DNA of 64,000 nucleotides from an uncultured Bacteroidota bacterium (GCA_903882805.1 CAIRYK010000047.1:41421-105420); one strand, 5' to 3'. Positions 45,236 to 55,093 are shown, numbered from the stretch's first letter. Notes: generated from the sequence alone by a model not told the origin. Translations and numbers: made by a program.

Positions 45236-46195
45236 CTACTGTGTTGGAGCAGGTTTGAAATGTTCTTTAAACGCGCCGATGAGATTTGAACGAGTCAGTT
45301 TACATACCAACTCAATCATGTTTTTGAACGCTAAGGCATGAGAAATACCGTGACCGATAATTACAGGACTGTTAATTCCCAAAACCGGAGTGCCGCCATA
45401 TACTTCAAAGTTGAAGCTATCCAGCAAATCGTCTTGAAAACCTTTAGCAACCTTAAAAATATCGTAGACCGATTCAGCCATTTTAATCACTACATTACCT
45501 ACAAAGCCTTCGCAAACTACTACTTCGGCTTTATCGAGGAAAATATCGCGACCTTCTACATTACCTACAAAGTTGATACCGGCCTGATCTTTGAGCAACG
45601 GATATGTTGCCTGACAAAGAATATTGCCTTTACCTTCTTCTTCACCCAGATTGAGCAGCGCCACGCGTGGCTCCTCTACACCCAGCACGTGGCGGGCATA
45701 TATAGAACCAAGCTGAGCAAACTGCACCAGATGTTCGGGCTTGCAGTCGGCGTTGATACCCACATCGAGCAGAAAGTTGTAACCGCCGTTGATATTAGGC
45801 AATGGAGATGCTATACTTGGGCGGAGTACGCCTTCTATTGTTTTAATAGAATACATGGCTCCAACCAGCATAGCGCCGGTATTTCCTGCGCTGATAAAGG
45901 CATCGGATTTGCCCTTCTGTAGAAGGCCAAATCCGATAGCTATACTGGAGTTCGGTTTTTCTTTCAATGCCTTGGTGGGATGCTCGTGCATACCTATCAC
46001 TTCGGAAGCCTCAATGAGCGTAAACCGATCGCGATATTCGTCCAAAGACGTTAAATATGGAGCAGCGGCAACAGGATCTCCTATGAGCAATAAATGCACA
46101 TCGGTATCGAGCGTCTGCTCAAAATACATCTTAACACCTTTTACGGCTTCGTCGGGCGCGTAATCCCCGCCCATTAAGTCGACCCCTACTCTCAT
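45236..46195 (-). CDS. plsX: Phosphate acyltransferase PlsX
   Basis: 319 aa. N-terminal VGVDLMGGDYAPDEAVKG, LIEASEVIGMHEHPTKALKE, SAGNTGAMLVGAM, the FLLDVGINADCKPEHLVQFA block and VGNVEGRDIFLDKAEVVVCE are PlsX signatures. It converts acyl-ACP to acyl-phosphate for PlsY at the start of phospholipid synthesis, peripherally on the membrane. It starts 17 bases after rpmF, in the widespread yceD-rpmF-plsX order. Confidence 0.96.
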   Translation of the reverse strand: MRVGVDLMGGDYAPDEAVKGVKMYFEQTLDTDVHLLLIGDPVAAAPYLTSLDEYRDRFTLIEASEVIGMHEHPTKALKEKPNSSIAIGFGLLQKGKSDAFISAGNTGAMLVGAMYSIKTIEGVLRPSIASPLPNINGGYNFLLDVGINADCKPEHLVQFAQLGSIYARHVLGVEEPRVALLNLGEEEGKGNILCQATYPLLKDQAGINFVGNVEGRDIFLDKAEVVVCEGFVGNVVIKMAESVYDIFKVAKGFQDDLLDSFNFEVYGGTPVLGINSPVIIGHGISHALAFKNMIELVCKLTRSNLIGAFKEHFKPAPTQ

Positions 46196-46212
46196 TAAAT
46201 GGAAATGATAAG

Positions 46213-46422
46213 TTATTGAATAGTTTCACCCTCAGAAGCTGGCGATTTATCGATCACCACTTTGCCACGGTAGTAGAGTTTTCCTTCTACCCAATGCGCA
46301 CGATGGCGCAGATGGCTTTCGCCGGTTACTTTGTCAAAGCTCCATGTTTCCGCTTCTGCCTTGTAGTGCGTACGACGCTTTGCGCCTCTTTGTTGTGAGT
46401 GTCGTCTTTTAGGATTAGGCAT
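46213..46422 (-). CDS. rpmF: Ribosomal protein bL32
   Basis: 69 aa beginning [20 protein letters not shown], a typical bL32 N-terminus. It contains no cysteine, so it is the zinc-free form. The C-terminal extension ([20 protein letters not shown]) is slightly longer than in E. coli. It belongs to the 50S subunit and lies between yceD and plsX. Confidence 0.95.
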   Translation of the reverse strand: MPNPKRRHSQQRGAKRRTHYKAEAETWSFDKVTGESHLRHRAHWVEGKLYYRGKVVIDKSPASEGETIQ

Positions 46423-46541
46423 CTTACTTAAGTTATTGTTTTAAAAATTGTTTACGTTTTATAAGAAGTATTAAGTACTAAAATCGAAAATGCGAATATA
46501 TTGCTTTTACTATTTAATTGGCTTAATACTATTGTCAATTA

Positions 46542-47123
46542 TTATACTAATTCGGGCTCAGCGTCGTCTTCACTTTCATCTTTCAGCGCATCCAAACCTT
46601 TCCATAGTGTTTTAGTTGCCTGCTCCTCAATATCGCTTTCAGACAACTCATTCAGCAATCTCAGCGCATCCGGATTACAACCTGAAACGCCGTTTGCACC
46701 ATCGGGATGAACATGTTGCAGTGGCACGCTAAGTAATAAAAACTCGTACAACCACCCGCTAATGTCTATCACTGTTTCACTCCAAGGTATAAAAACCACA
46801 TCGTCGTCGTCTTCAATAACCGCTGTTTCGTCGTTAGTGAGTTTAATTATCAGGTTAAACTCATCCCACAGTTTCATATCAAAGTCATCACCGCATCTGT
46901 CGCAAGGAGTAGTTACCGTGCCATCGATATCGAAGTGAAGCATAAAGAAATTTTCGTGCTTATCAAACCCAAGGGTTATCTGCGCTTTCCAATTCTGTAA
47001 ACTCTCGTCTTCGAAACCTTTTTCCAGCATGAAACGATTGTCAATATCGTAAACATACGTGTGTGGTCCAGGTTTCAATCCCTGCCAGGCAATCTCATAT
47101 TCCCTGTTATTCTTCATACCCAA
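46542..47123 (-). CDS. yceD: YceD/DUF177 family protein
   Basis: 193 aa (the ATG at 47117 is an alternative start giving MKNNREYEIAW). The CxxC pair TVTTPCDRCGDDF and the DISGWLYEFLLLSVPLQHVH stretch are the DUF177 core, with an acidic C-terminus. The family is linked to rRNA accumulation and ribosome assembly and nearly always precedes rpmF, as here. Confidence 0.9.
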   Translation of the reverse strand: MGMKNNREYEIAWQGLKPGPHTYVYDIDNRFMLEKGFEDESLQNWKAQITLGFDKHENFFMLHFDIDGTVTTPCDRCGDDFDMKLWDEFNLIIKLTNDETAVIEDDDDVVFIPWSETVIDISGWLYEFLLLSVPLQHVHPDGANGVSGCNPDALRLLNELSESDIEEQATKTLWKGLDALKDESEDDAEPELV

Positions 47124-47191
47124 TCGTTAACCGTCAGCTTTCAGGTCGAGCGCAAGCAATGCCTGCCCCTCTCAAATCGCAAACGGTTTGC

Positions 47192-47199
47192 AAAGGTAG
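47192..47199 (-). promoter_or_regulatory. -7 box TACCTTTG
   Basis: Minus-strand TACCTTTG followed by CAAACC, about 70 bases upstream of yceD; likely promoter of yceD-rpmF-plsX. Confidence 0.5.
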
Positions 47200-47214
47200 A
47201 AAAAAAATCGGTGA

Positions 47215-48120
47215 TTACATCAGTTTATTTCTCTTAATCAAAAAAGCATGCAATACCTCGTCTACAGGCTTCGATAAATCAACCGCTACTCGATCTATCT
47301 GATACTGATGGCAACGGTTTTCTATCATCGTCTGGTAGGCTTTCATATTAGCCATGTACTGATCTTTAATTTGATGGGGCTGTAGTTTTATCCGCTCACC
47401 GGTTTCCATATCTACAAATTCATAGGGGCGGTTTTCAAATTCAAAATTCACCTCTTGCTCGCCATCCACTATATGAAACAAAATAACTTCGTGCTTATTG
47501 TAGCGTAAATGTTGCATGGCAGAAAATAGGTCTTCTACATTTTCGGCATCGTCCATCATGTCGCTAAAAATCACAATCAGCGAACGCTTGTGCATTTGCT
47601 GCGCCACTAGGTGCAGGGCTTTAGCTGCATTGGTTATTTTGTTCTGCGTAGTCTGTGCATCTATTTGCCGCTGTAGCTCGTTCATGAGCATTCGGTAATG
47701 GCTGTGCGACGAACGGCAATCAGAAAAATAGTTAACCTCTGAGTCGAACAGCGCTAGCGAAGCCGCGTCTAACTGACGCTTCAACAACTGTATAAGACTG
47801 GCCGCTGCCACACAGGCAAACTGCAGTTTAGACACCTTCTTACTATCCTGCGGAAACTGCATAGACGACGATGTATCAATGACCATACAGCAGCGCAAAT
47901 TCGTTTCTTCCTCAAATCGCTTTATAAACAACTTATCTGTTCGACCATATACGCGCCAGTCTATATGCCTGAGCGGGTCACCCTGATTATACAATCGGTG
48001 TTCGGCAAACTCAACAGAAAAGCCGTGAAATGGGCTTTTGTGCAAACCCAATATGAAACCCTCCACCACCTGCCGGGCAATCAATTCCAAATTATCTGTC
48101 AGTGGTTTCTGAAGGATCAT
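47215..48120 (-). CDS. DUF58 domain protein (vWA-like)
   Basis: 301 aa. The DUF58 signature is PLRHIDWRVYGRTDKLFIKR followed by FEEETNLRCCMVIDTSSSM, a vWA-like MIDAS segment (DTSSS), and later IVIFSDMMDDAENVEDL. In other genomes these proteins sit beside MoxR-type AAA ATPases and assist protein or metal-cofactor maturation; no MoxR gene is in the window. Cytoplasmic, no membrane helix. It is separated from the MFS gene upstream by about 116 bases. Confidence 0.9.
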   Translation of the reverse strand: MILQKPLTDNLELIARQVVEGFILGLHKSPFHGFSVEFAEHRLYNQGDPLRHIDWRVYGRTDKLFIKRFEEETNLRCCMVIDTSSSMQFPQDSKKVSKLQFACVAAASLIQLLKRQLDAASLALFDSEVNYFSDCRSSHSHYRMLMNELQRQIDAQTTQNKITNAAKALHLVAQQMHKRSLIVIFSDMMDDAENVEDLFSAMQHLRYNKHEVILFHIVDGEQEVNFEFENRPYEFVDMETGERIKLQPHQIKDQYMANMKAYQTMIENRCHQYQIDRVAVDLSKPVDEVLHAFLIKRNKLM

Positions 48121-48236
48121 TATTGTATATTTTGAAAGGGCAATTTACATTTTTTGTAAGTACCGAATCGTTGCTCCAAACATTAATTGAACTAACGAAA
48201 TGATAAAACTTATCGAAAAGCCGCACGCATTGGGTC

Positions 48237-49529
48237 TTATTCTTCTATAAAGTTCAGATCTTTACCAAAGGTTTCTTCGGTAAACAGCACAGCGGTTATA
48301 CTTATTGCCATTACAATGACACCAGTTATAGCTGCAGCAGTAATATAAGAATAACCGGGTTGGAAGCTTTTGAACAACATAATTATTAGCGGCAAAGAGC
48401 CACGCACCATATTAGGTACTGTAGTGGCGGCAGTAGCCCTGAGGTTGGTGCCAAAATGTTCGGCAGCCATGGTTACAAATAATGCCCAAAAACCCGTGGC
48501 AAAACCCATAAACATACATACCAGATACATATTGGCAGCAGTGCTGCCATCGAGCCTGAAGTACAGTATTATACTTACCACAGTAAGCGCATAAAATATG
48601 TACAATGCTTTTTTCCTGCTTTTCAGCCAGTTGCTCGAAAAGCCAATTAGTAGATCGCCAATAGATATGGCTACATAAGCCAACATGACCGATTTACCGG
48701 CATCTACAGGTTCTTTAATATTAAAATGCTCCGCAAATTCTTTAGAGAAAGTTATGAGGATGCCTATCACATACCAGGTAGGCAGGCCAATAAGAATTGC
48801 CAGCATATACTTTTTAAATCGGGCTGCATTGGTAAAAAACATAAAAAAATTACCTCTACGCACTTTTGTCTTGTGCAGATTGCTGTACATACCCGACTCG
48901 AAAACACTGATACGTAGCAACAACAAACACAATCCCAATCCACCGCCTATGAAATAACATATACGCCAGTCCATAGAACTATTTACAATACCTGTTGCCC
49001 AGTTTTGTATACCGGGATTGGACGATGTTGACAACCACTCAAACGAATGCGCCACAAAGTATGCCGCTACAGCGCCTGTAAGGCCTATTCCGGCTACAAT
49101 AGATGTTGCCTTCCCTCTCTGTTCTTTAGATATTAGCTCGCTGACCAGAGTGATACCAGCGCCAAGCTCGCCAGCCAAGCCTATGCCAGCTATAAACCGC
49201 GCCAGCGCATACTGATCTACTGTGTGTACAAAACCATTAGCAATATTGGCAAGCGAATACAATAGTATAGAACCAAACAGTACGCTCAGCCTCCCCTTTT
49301 TATCGCCCAGAATACCCCAAAGTATACCGCCCAGCAGCAGCCCATACATCTGTATACCAATAATAAATTTACCCTCTGTATCGCAAAGCGCATCGGTGAG
49401 CCCAAGGCCTTTAAGGCTTTTAACCCTAATGATGCTAAACAGCAGCAAGTCGTAGATGTCTACAAAATAACCTAATGCAGCTACAACTACCGGTATGCTG
49501 AGGAGCCCGATGGCTTTTTTCTTCTCCAT
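48237..49529 (-). CDS. MFS transporter
   Basis: 430 aa with about twelve hydrophobic segments. The loop 2-3 signature is GILWGILGDKKGRLSVLFGS (GxxxDxxGR), with ALARFIAGIGLAGELGAG in helix 4 and a LVSELISKEQRGKAT loop after it; the second half has SSNWLKSRKKALYIF in the matching loop. The pattern suggests the sugar/metabolite-proton symporter groups, but substrate cannot be read. dedA starts upstream on the same strand with an 18-base gap, so they likely share a transcript. Confidence 0.88.
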   Translation of the reverse strand: MEKKKAIGLLSIPVVVAALGYFVDIYDLLLFSIIRVKSLKGLGLTDALCDTEGKFIIGIQMYGLLLGGILWGILGDKKGRLSVLFGSILLYSLANIANGFVHTVDQYALARFIAGIGLAGELGAGITLVSELISKEQRGKATSIVAGIGLTGAVAAYFVAHSFEWLSTSSNPGIQNWATGIVNSSMDWRICYFIGGGLGLCLLLLRISVFESGMYSNLHKTKVRRGNFFMFFTNAARFKKYMLAILIGLPTWYVIGILITFSKEFAEHFNIKEPVDAGKSVMLAYVAISIGDLLIGFSSNWLKSRKKALYIFYALTVVSIILYFRLDGSTAANMYLVCMFMGFATGFWALFVTMAAEHFGTNLRATAATTVPNMVRGSLPLIIMLFKSFQPGYSYITAAAITGVIVMAISITAVLFTEETFGKDLNFIEE

Positions 49530-49547
49530 GCTGTGAGCGGGGTTGAA

Positions 49548-50216
49548 TTATTTTTCTGTAGTCGGAGTTGCTTTTGCTCTGCCAAAGAACATCTTGAACA
49601 GCACTGGTCCTGTTGTAACCAGGATTATGAGGATTACAATTTTGTCGAGGTTCTTAATAACCCACTCATTTTTACCCAATATAAACCCAATGGTGGTCAT
49701 ACTTGATACCCAAGCCAATGCGCCTGCTATACTATAAACTATGTACTTCTTATAGGTCATATCGGCCATACCAGCCACTACAGGCACAAACGTGCGGATA
49801 ACAGGCAGAAATCGGGCAAATATGATTGCGCCACCACCCTTCTTTTCAAAGAACTCATGGGCCTGAGTGATGCGCTTTTTCTTAAAAAAGAACGAGTCCG
49901 GTCGTTTCATAAGCAGGTGTCCCGACTTATTACCTATCCAGTACCCAACCATATTTCCAACAATACCCGCTAACGACAACAATACAATCCAATAAATGAG
50001 GTTCAGTATAGCCGCTTCAAATGGCGCATGCATCATAGCAATCATCATACCGCTAACGAACAACAAGGAATCGCCAGGCAGAAAAAATCCTGCGAATAAG
50101 CCTGTTTCAGCAAAAATGATGAACATAACCAAGTAAAGACCATAATGGGCATTAATCCATTCGGCATTGGTAAGGTTTCTATAAATCGAAGTAAATAGTT
50201 CTAAAGTGTCGTGCAT
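49548..50216 (-). CDS. dedA: DedA family membrane protein
   Basis: 222 aa, about five membrane segments. The DedA/VTT signature: FIIFAETGLFAGFFLPGDSL, ILNLIYWIVLLSLAGIVGNM, YWIGNKSG, and the amphipathic re-entrant FARFLPVIRTFVPVVAGMAD with its conserved Arg and Pro. DedA proteins act in lipid-carrier recycling and membrane energetics. It is the first gene of a probable two-gene unit with the MFS transporter. Confidence 0.92.
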   Translation of the reverse strand: MHDTLELFTSIYRNLTNAEWINAHYGLYLVMFIIFAETGLFAGFFLPGDSLLFVSGMMIAMMHAPFEAAILNLIYWIVLLSLAGIVGNMVGYWIGNKSGHLLMKRPDSFFFKKKRITQAHEFFEKKGGGAIIFARFLPVIRTFVPVVAGMADMTYKKYIVYSIAGALAWVSSMTTIGFILGKNEWVIKNLDKIVILIILVTTGPVLFKMFFGRAKATPTTEK

Positions 50217-50336
50217 AATTTCTGTATTGGGGGTGAAAATAAAAAAAATATCGCTAACAACCTATTAAAAACGCTGCCGCCGCTTTTTGCCGTCCAACAC
50301 CAACGCAATTGACTTTAGCCAAGCGAGCGCCAGGTA

Positions 50337-51410
50337 TCAAAACAACATCAACTGCCCAACTCTTGGCCTACGAAAGTCGGCAACATTATATTCCATTTTC
50401 TCTTCATTGAATCCAAATTTCCGGGTATAAATATCAAACTGAGTCTTTATGAGTTCTGCAAGTTTTCCGTCGCCTATCATTCTGTTGCCAAAGCGGCTAT
50501 CGTTTACCTTCCCCTCATGGCAGTCGCATATCTGCGCCCATACTTTAGTGGCTCTGTCGGGAAATGTTTTGAACAACCAGTCTTTAAAAATATCGTTGAT
50601 AGCCCCATTAAGGCGCACTACGGTATAACCTGCCCACTTTGCCCCGGCCTCGCTGGCCGCTTTTAGCACATCGTGTATATGCATATCATTCAGGCCTGGT
50701 ATCAATGGCGCATTCATCACACCGGTGGGTATACCTGCCGCAGTTAGCCGTTGCAACACGCTCATTCTCGATTTGTAGGTGGCCGTGCGCGGCTCCATCA
50801 GCAACCGCAGGCTTTCGTCGGTAGATGTTACCGATGTAAAAACACGCACCAGATTTCGCTTTGCCAACTCTTGCAAAATATCTGTGTCGCGCAATACCAG
50901 TGCATTTTTGGTAATAATGCTCACAGGGTTGCGATAATCAAGGCATATTTCCAACAATGCCCTTGTTATTTTCATTTTGCGCTCGATAGGCTGATAGCAG
51001 TCCGTATTGCCGCTTAGCGATATGGGTGTAGGCTCCCAGTTTTTATTGTCGAAAAATCTGCGTAATAATGCCGGTGCATTCTTTTTCACCACTATCCTGC
51101 TTTCAAAATCTACGCCTGCGCTATACCCCCAGTATTCGTGCGAATTGCGCGCATAACAATACACGCAACCGTGCTCGCATCCCTGATAAGGATTGGCAGA
51201 GTAAAACATACCAACATCCGGACTTGTTACCTTGTTCACCAAAGTTTTGCTGTCGTCGTATATGTATTCGGTATGACGCTTCTCTTGCTCCCAATCGTCT
51301 ATACCTTCGGGAAACTCCTGCACATATGCGCCTTTCAAAAATCGGTTTTGTGGATTGAATTGCGCTCCTCTGCCTTGTTCAAAACGGTGGTTGGCTACCT
51401 GACTAATCAT
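50337..51410 (-). CDS. PA0069/SplB-like radical SAM protein
   Basis: 357 aa. The 4Fe-4S cluster motif CEHGCVYCYAR (CxxxCxxC) is followed by NTDCYQPIERKMKITRALLE and PVSIITKNALVLRD, then IPTGVMNAPLIPGLND, the usual partial TIM barrel of the PA0069 family. These proteins look like spore photoproduct lyase relatives but lack assigned substrates. ATG at 51410 begins MISQVANHRFEQGRGAQFNP, a typical family start. Single gene. Confidence 0.88.
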   Translation of the reverse strand: MISQVANHRFEQGRGAQFNPQNRFLKGAYVQEFPEGIDDWEQEKRHTEYIYDDSKTLVNKVTSPDVGMFYSANPYQGCEHGCVYCYARNSHEYWGYSAGVDFESRIVVKKNAPALLRRFFDNKNWEPTPISLSGNTDCYQPIERKMKITRALLEICLDYRNPVSIITKNALVLRDTDILQELAKRNLVRVFTSVTSTDESLRLLMEPRTATYKSRMSVLQRLTAAGIPTGVMNAPLIPGLNDMHIHDVLKAASEAGAKWAGYTVVRLNGAINDIFKDWLFKTFPDRATKVWAQICDCHEGKVNDSRFGNRMIGDGKLAELIKTQFDIYTRKFGFNEEKMEYNVADFRRPRVGQLMLF

Positions 51411-51639
51411 TTGTTTGGCGTTTTATAGTACTTAGGGCTTTGGATTACCGATATCCGACAATTAACTTGTCAAATATCAAAACAAAAACCTTGTTCTTTT
51501 TCAGAAACAACGCTAAACTACAACTATTTTGTCAATTAAAATGGAATTAAGCGACTAATGTAAATAAAAATGGAGCAACCAGTCGGTTAAACCAATATTT
51601 TTAGCCTATTGAACTACTCATACTGCCAATATTTCAGGA

Positions 51640-52041
51640 TTATTCACAATCTACATCATACATATAGCCCACTTTGTCGAACAACAATTTGGGGTAAAAA
51701 TCACCGTCTACTTCATGTTTCTGCCTAAAGGTGAAATTTGCAATGCCGCAATGCTGGTGTATCCGCTCGCAATACAATTCTATGTGTATTTTCCTACCCT
51801 TTACAAATCCATTATTGTCGTACTCCAGCTGCCAACCGGTAGATGTTATTACCCCTTTAGTGTACAGCTCCGAACAGCGCAAATTTACTGCCCGTTCGTT
51901 GGCAACCTTCAACGCTTTTTCTACCAGCATTTCGTCTATCATGCCCGGCTTAAAGTCGCTGAATCTGGCTTTGTTTTGGGCATAGGTAAAATTGCCGCCA
52001 TGGCTACACAAAACAACAACAAGTATCAGGATACGGTTCAT
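51640..52041 (-). CDS. Secreted hypothetical protein
   Basis: Start at ATG 52041 (MNRILILVVVLCSHGGNFTY) is better than 52056; 133 aa with a signal peptide cut near AQN. The mature part has four Cys (LRCSELY, LYCER, HCGIAN, DVDCE) in a mixed alpha/beta pattern. I do not recognise the family. It is divergent from the PagL-like gene, with about 195 bases between them. Confidence 0.6.
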   Translation of the reverse strand: MNRILILVVVLCSHGGNFTYAQNKARFSDFKPGMIDEMLVEKALKVANERAVNLRCSELYTKGVITSTGWQLEYDNNGFVKGRKIHIELYCERIHQHCGIANFTFRQKHEVDGDFYPKLLFDKVGYMYDVDCE

Positions 52042-52236
52042 CTTTACTATTTTCAAATTGTTTGTTTTATTTGTTGTTAGTCTATCGAGCTACAGCAAAA
52101 ATTATCAGGTCTGTATTAGACGATGATTCTGATCCATTCCAATGCAAAATAAACAAAAAACCGCGGTCGGTAGCTGAATATATCGAAGTTATTGGCTGTA
52201 CATTTTTAGAATTTCAGTTATTTTGCACCAATTCCT

Positions 52237-53370
52237 ATGCGCAAATTTCTAATTTATATCCTTACCCTGCCGCTTGCCCCAATAGCTCCGCTAAAAACCA
52301 CAGCCCAAACCAATAACAAATGGGAAGGCGTTGGTATAGAAACCAACCTATTGGGTGGACAAATAATCAAACACTCAAAAAAATTCACGGCGCCTATTCC
52401 GGCTTTTTCATCTGCTATAGATGTAAATATTGTTTGGCAGACTTATGGTAAAAAGTCTTGGCACAAAGGGCGCGGTTACCCGGCTGTAGGCGTGGGTATA
52501 ACTTTTACCGACTATGGCAATGCTGCAGTGTTTGGCCGATGTGTGGGCATTTATACAGATTTACAGATTCCCTTGCTGCGCGGCAAAAATATAGAATGGA
52601 CGCTGCGTATAGGCGATGGTATAGGCTACGTTACGCTCAAACATGGCAGTCCTACAGCCGCCGACACAATCAATACCGCTATTGGCAGCCACATCAATGA
52701 TTTCGGGATACTGCTAACCGATGTGCGCTACCACATCAACCGTAATTGGGATATTCAGGCAGGAGCAAACTTCACCCATATATCCAATGCAGGTTTCAAA
52801 AGTCCAAATCTTGGGGTAAACATGGTGGGCGGCCACATTGGCATCAGGTACTTCCCTACTTCATCACGTCCCAGCATGATACCTAACGATGACCCACCGC
52901 TACCCAATCGTTGGTTGGCACAGGCAAGAGCCGGCATATCATTTAAGGAAGCCCGGGCTGCGGGCAAGCCTATAAAGCCTGCATACCTGGTCGCCGTTTA
53001 TTCCAGCCGTCGGTGGTTGGGCAAAAACAAGGTTTTTGCCGGCATAGACTATGCCTACCACGAGGATGTATATGCCTTCCTGAAAAACTATGGAGTACGC
53101 GAGGGCAACGAAAAGGCGAACGCATGGGACGGCGGCTTATTTGCCGGCAATGAGTTTCTTGTTGGCAGAATTGGCATTATGATGCAGGTAGGTATGTATT
53201 ACCACCAAACCTATCTACGGTTTGACGATATATACGAGAAACTGGGCGGCAACCTATACCTGATAAAAAAAGAAAGAGGCCCTCTTAAAGAGTTGTTTGT
53301 ATCGGCGCTGCTCAATACACACGGAGCTGTAGCCGAGTATTGCGAGTTTGGCATAGGCGTAGGTATATAA
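52237..53370 (+). CDS. PagL-like lipid A deacylase / acyloxyacyl hydrolase
   Basis: 377 aa with a signal peptide (MRKFLIYILTLPLAPIAPLK). The PagL active-site motif FTHISNAG is present (H181, S183), and strand patterns around it fit an outer-membrane 8-strand barrel that removes an acyl chain from lipid A. The protein is about twice the length of Pseudomonas PagL; the second half (WLAQARAGISFKEARAAGK, GIDYAYHEDVY, THGAVAEYCEFGIGVG) has barrel-like strands of its own. The long form is usual in Bacteroidetes as far as I recall. Downstream tatD starts after 52 bases. Confidence 0.82.
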   Translation: MRKFLIYILTLPLAPIAPLKTTAQTNNKWEGVGIETNLLGGQIIKHSKKFTAPIPAFSSAIDVNIVWQTYGKKSWHKGRGYPAVGVGITFTDYGNAAVFGRCVGIYTDLQIPLLRGKNIEWTLRIGDGIGYVTLKHGSPTAADTINTAIGSHINDFGILLTDVRYHINRNWDIQAGANFTHISNAGFKSPNLGVNMVGGHIGIRYFPTSSRPSMIPNDDPPLPNRWLAQARAGISFKEARAAGKPIKPAYLVAVYSSRRWLGKNKVFAGIDYAYHEDVYAFLKNYGVREGNEKANAWDGGLFAGNEFLVGRIGIMMQVGMYYHQTYLRFDDIYEKLGGNLYLIKKERGPLKELFVSALLNTHGAVAEYCEFGIGVGI

Positions 53371-53399
53371 CCCACTGCGGTAATGATAAATAACGACCG

Positions 53400-53407
53400 T
53401 ACATTTG
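53400..53407 (+). promoter_or_regulatory. -7 box TACATTTG
   Basis: Exact TAnnTTTG followed by C, 15 bases before the tatD start codon (53423). Confidence 0.5.
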
Positions 53408-53422
53408 CAAAAATTGAAACAA

Positions 53423-54184
53423 ATGTACACAGACTCCCATACCCACTTGTATGATGAGCAACTTACCGCCGACCCCGATCAGATAACCAGAGCCATACAT
53501 GCGGGCGTTACTAAAATGTATATGCCCAACTGCGACCAACACACCATAACCGGTATGCTGGCGCTGGCCGACCAATACCCGCAAAACTGCTTTGCGATGA
53601 TGGGCCTACACCCTTGCTATGTAAAAGCCGACTATACTGCCGAACTGGATATTGTAGCGCAATGGCTGGAAAAAAGAAAGTTTGCCGCAATAGGCGAAAT
53701 AGGACTGGACTACTATTGGGACATGACCTATAAACAACAACAGATCATTGCCTTTGAACTACAAATAGATTGGGCGCTGCAATACAACCTGCCAATTGTT
53801 ATTCATAGCCGTGAATCTACACCCGACTGTATAGACATTGTGCGCCGTAAGCAAAACGGCAATCTGCGCGGTATTTTTCATTGCTTTAGCGGCACAGCCG
53901 ATGAAGCAAAAAGCGTTACCGACCTAGGTTTTCTGTTAGGTATTGGCGGTGTGGTTACCTACAAAAAAAGCACACTTCCGGCAGTATTAGAGCAGGTGCC
54001 GTTGCAAAACATAGTACTGGAAACCGATGCCCCCTACCTTGCGCCTACCCCATACCGTGGCAAGCGCAACGAGAGCAGCTACATACCCGTTATAGCCGCC
54101 AAAGTTGCCGAAATAAAACAATGCAGCATAGAAGAGGTAGCTGCAATAACTACTGCAAATTGCCACAAACTATTTGCACAGTAG
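53423..54184 (+). CDS. tatD: TatD family metal-dependent hydrolase
   Basis: Start at ATG 53423 (MYTDSHTHLYDEQL), 253 aa; the upstream in-frame start at 53405 is inside the promoter spacing. Metal ligands: DSHTHL (two His), Glu in AIGEIGLDYYW, HSRE, IFHCFSG, and Asp in VLETDAPYLAPTPYRGKRN. TatD enzymes are 3'-5' DNA/RNA exonucleases or deacylases of a TIM-barrel amidohydrolase type; the cellular substrate is not fixed. Confidence 0.94.
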   Translation: MYTDSHTHLYDEQLTADPDQITRAIHAGVTKMYMPNCDQHTITGMLALADQYPQNCFAMMGLHPCYVKADYTAELDIVAQWLEKRKFAAIGEIGLDYYWDMTYKQQQIIAFELQIDWALQYNLPIVIHSRESTPDCIDIVRRKQNGNLRGIFHCFSGTADEAKSVTDLGFLLGIGGVVTYKKSTLPAVLEQVPLQNIVLETDAPYLAPTPYRGKRNESSYIPVIAAKVAEIKQCSIEEVAAITTANCHKLFAQ

Positions 54185-54238
54185 TTAACAGCATTACCTT
54201 AAAAAGGAAATTTGCCATTTTATGCGGGTATGAAAAAT

Positions 54239-54270
54239 CACCCTCTCCTTTGGAAAGGGTCGGGATGAGG
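54239..54270 (+). repeat. CACCCTCTCC-GGGTGAGG repeat, copy 1
   Basis: CACCCTCTCCTTTGGAAAGG followed by GTCGGGATGAGG; matches 57200-57231 with about five differences. CCCTCTCC/GGAAAGGG can pair weakly. It is a type seen widely in bacterial intergenic DNA. Confidence 0.7.
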
Positions 54271-54373
54271 CCACTTTCCTGCAGCTAATCAATCACCTTC
54301 TACTTAATTGTACACTTAGTACAAACTCGATTAACTGAAACCATATATAGGCAACAATCCTTACTACTGATCG

Positions 54374-55093
54374 CTACCCATTATCCGGCTTACTAAATAC
54401 AGCATCCGACAGGCCGGTATTGATGTCGTATTTCAGGTAGCTGATTTGTATGGTACCTTTCTGGTTCTTGCCCTTTTGCGCCTTGGCGGCGGCTGCTGCA
54501 TCTGGCACATCGTTATAGTCCATGGTTACACCCTTGGGTAGCTTGTAGTCTTTAAGGTCCATAAATATGGTTACTTTATCGGGGAGCGCATAGGGTATAT
54601 ATTTACCAAATTCAAGATCCATTATCACCGTACCATCATTGTGGGTAGTGGTTTCGGTGCGCAGCGCAAGTGTGTTGGCTTCGTCTATCCACACCTTGGT
54701 CAGCACTATGTTGCTGAGTTCGTCTTCCGGCACCACCTTCAGCAGGCGCAGGGTTTTACCATTGCGCACTACCTTACCCATATCTATTACCGTGACCTGC
54801 CCTGTAGGTATCAGATTGCTCAGGGTCATGTTTATATTCTTTTTAGGCAATATAGATAGCCCTCCGTTGCGCTCCAGCCGCATCTTATCGGGGCTTTTGA
54901 AAAACAGTTTGCCCTTTAGCTGCGGTATCCGCATATAGGTTACATCTATCTTCAGTCGTATATCAGCCGTGTAGTCTTTTACCGTTAGCACCTTGGTGCG
55001 CAGAGTGTAAAAAAGTTGCGTAGCCTCGTCTACCGCAAAAACATTGCCTGCAAACAACAGTAGCGCTGCAACAATACTTGTAATTTTTCTCAT
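54374..55093 (-). CDS. LolA-like outer membrane lipoprotein-sorting protein
   Basis: 239 aa. Signal peptide (MRKITSIVAALLLFAGNVFA), then a LolA/LolB-type open beta-sandwich: LTVKDYTADIRLKIDVTYMR, LKGKLFFKSPDKMRLERNGG, ALRTETTTHNDGTVIMDLEF and the final SYLKYDINTGLSDAVF. LolA-fold proteins bind acyl chains in the periplasm. Its ATG overlaps the permease stop (ATGA), so it is coupled to an ABC-2 exporter, suggesting the two handle the same lipidic cargo. Confidence 0.82.
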   Translation of the reverse strand: MRKITSIVAALLLFAGNVFAVDEATQLFYTLRTKVLTVKDYTADIRLKIDVTYMRIPQLKGKLFFKSPDKMRLERNGGLSILPKKNINMTLSNLIPTGQVTVIDMGKVVRNGKTLRLLKVVPEDELSNIVLTKVWIDEANTLALRTETTTHNDGTVIMDLEFGKYIPYALPDKVTIFMDLKDYKLPKGVTMDYNDVPDAAAAAKAQKGKNQKGTIQISYLKYDINTGLSDAVFSKPDNG

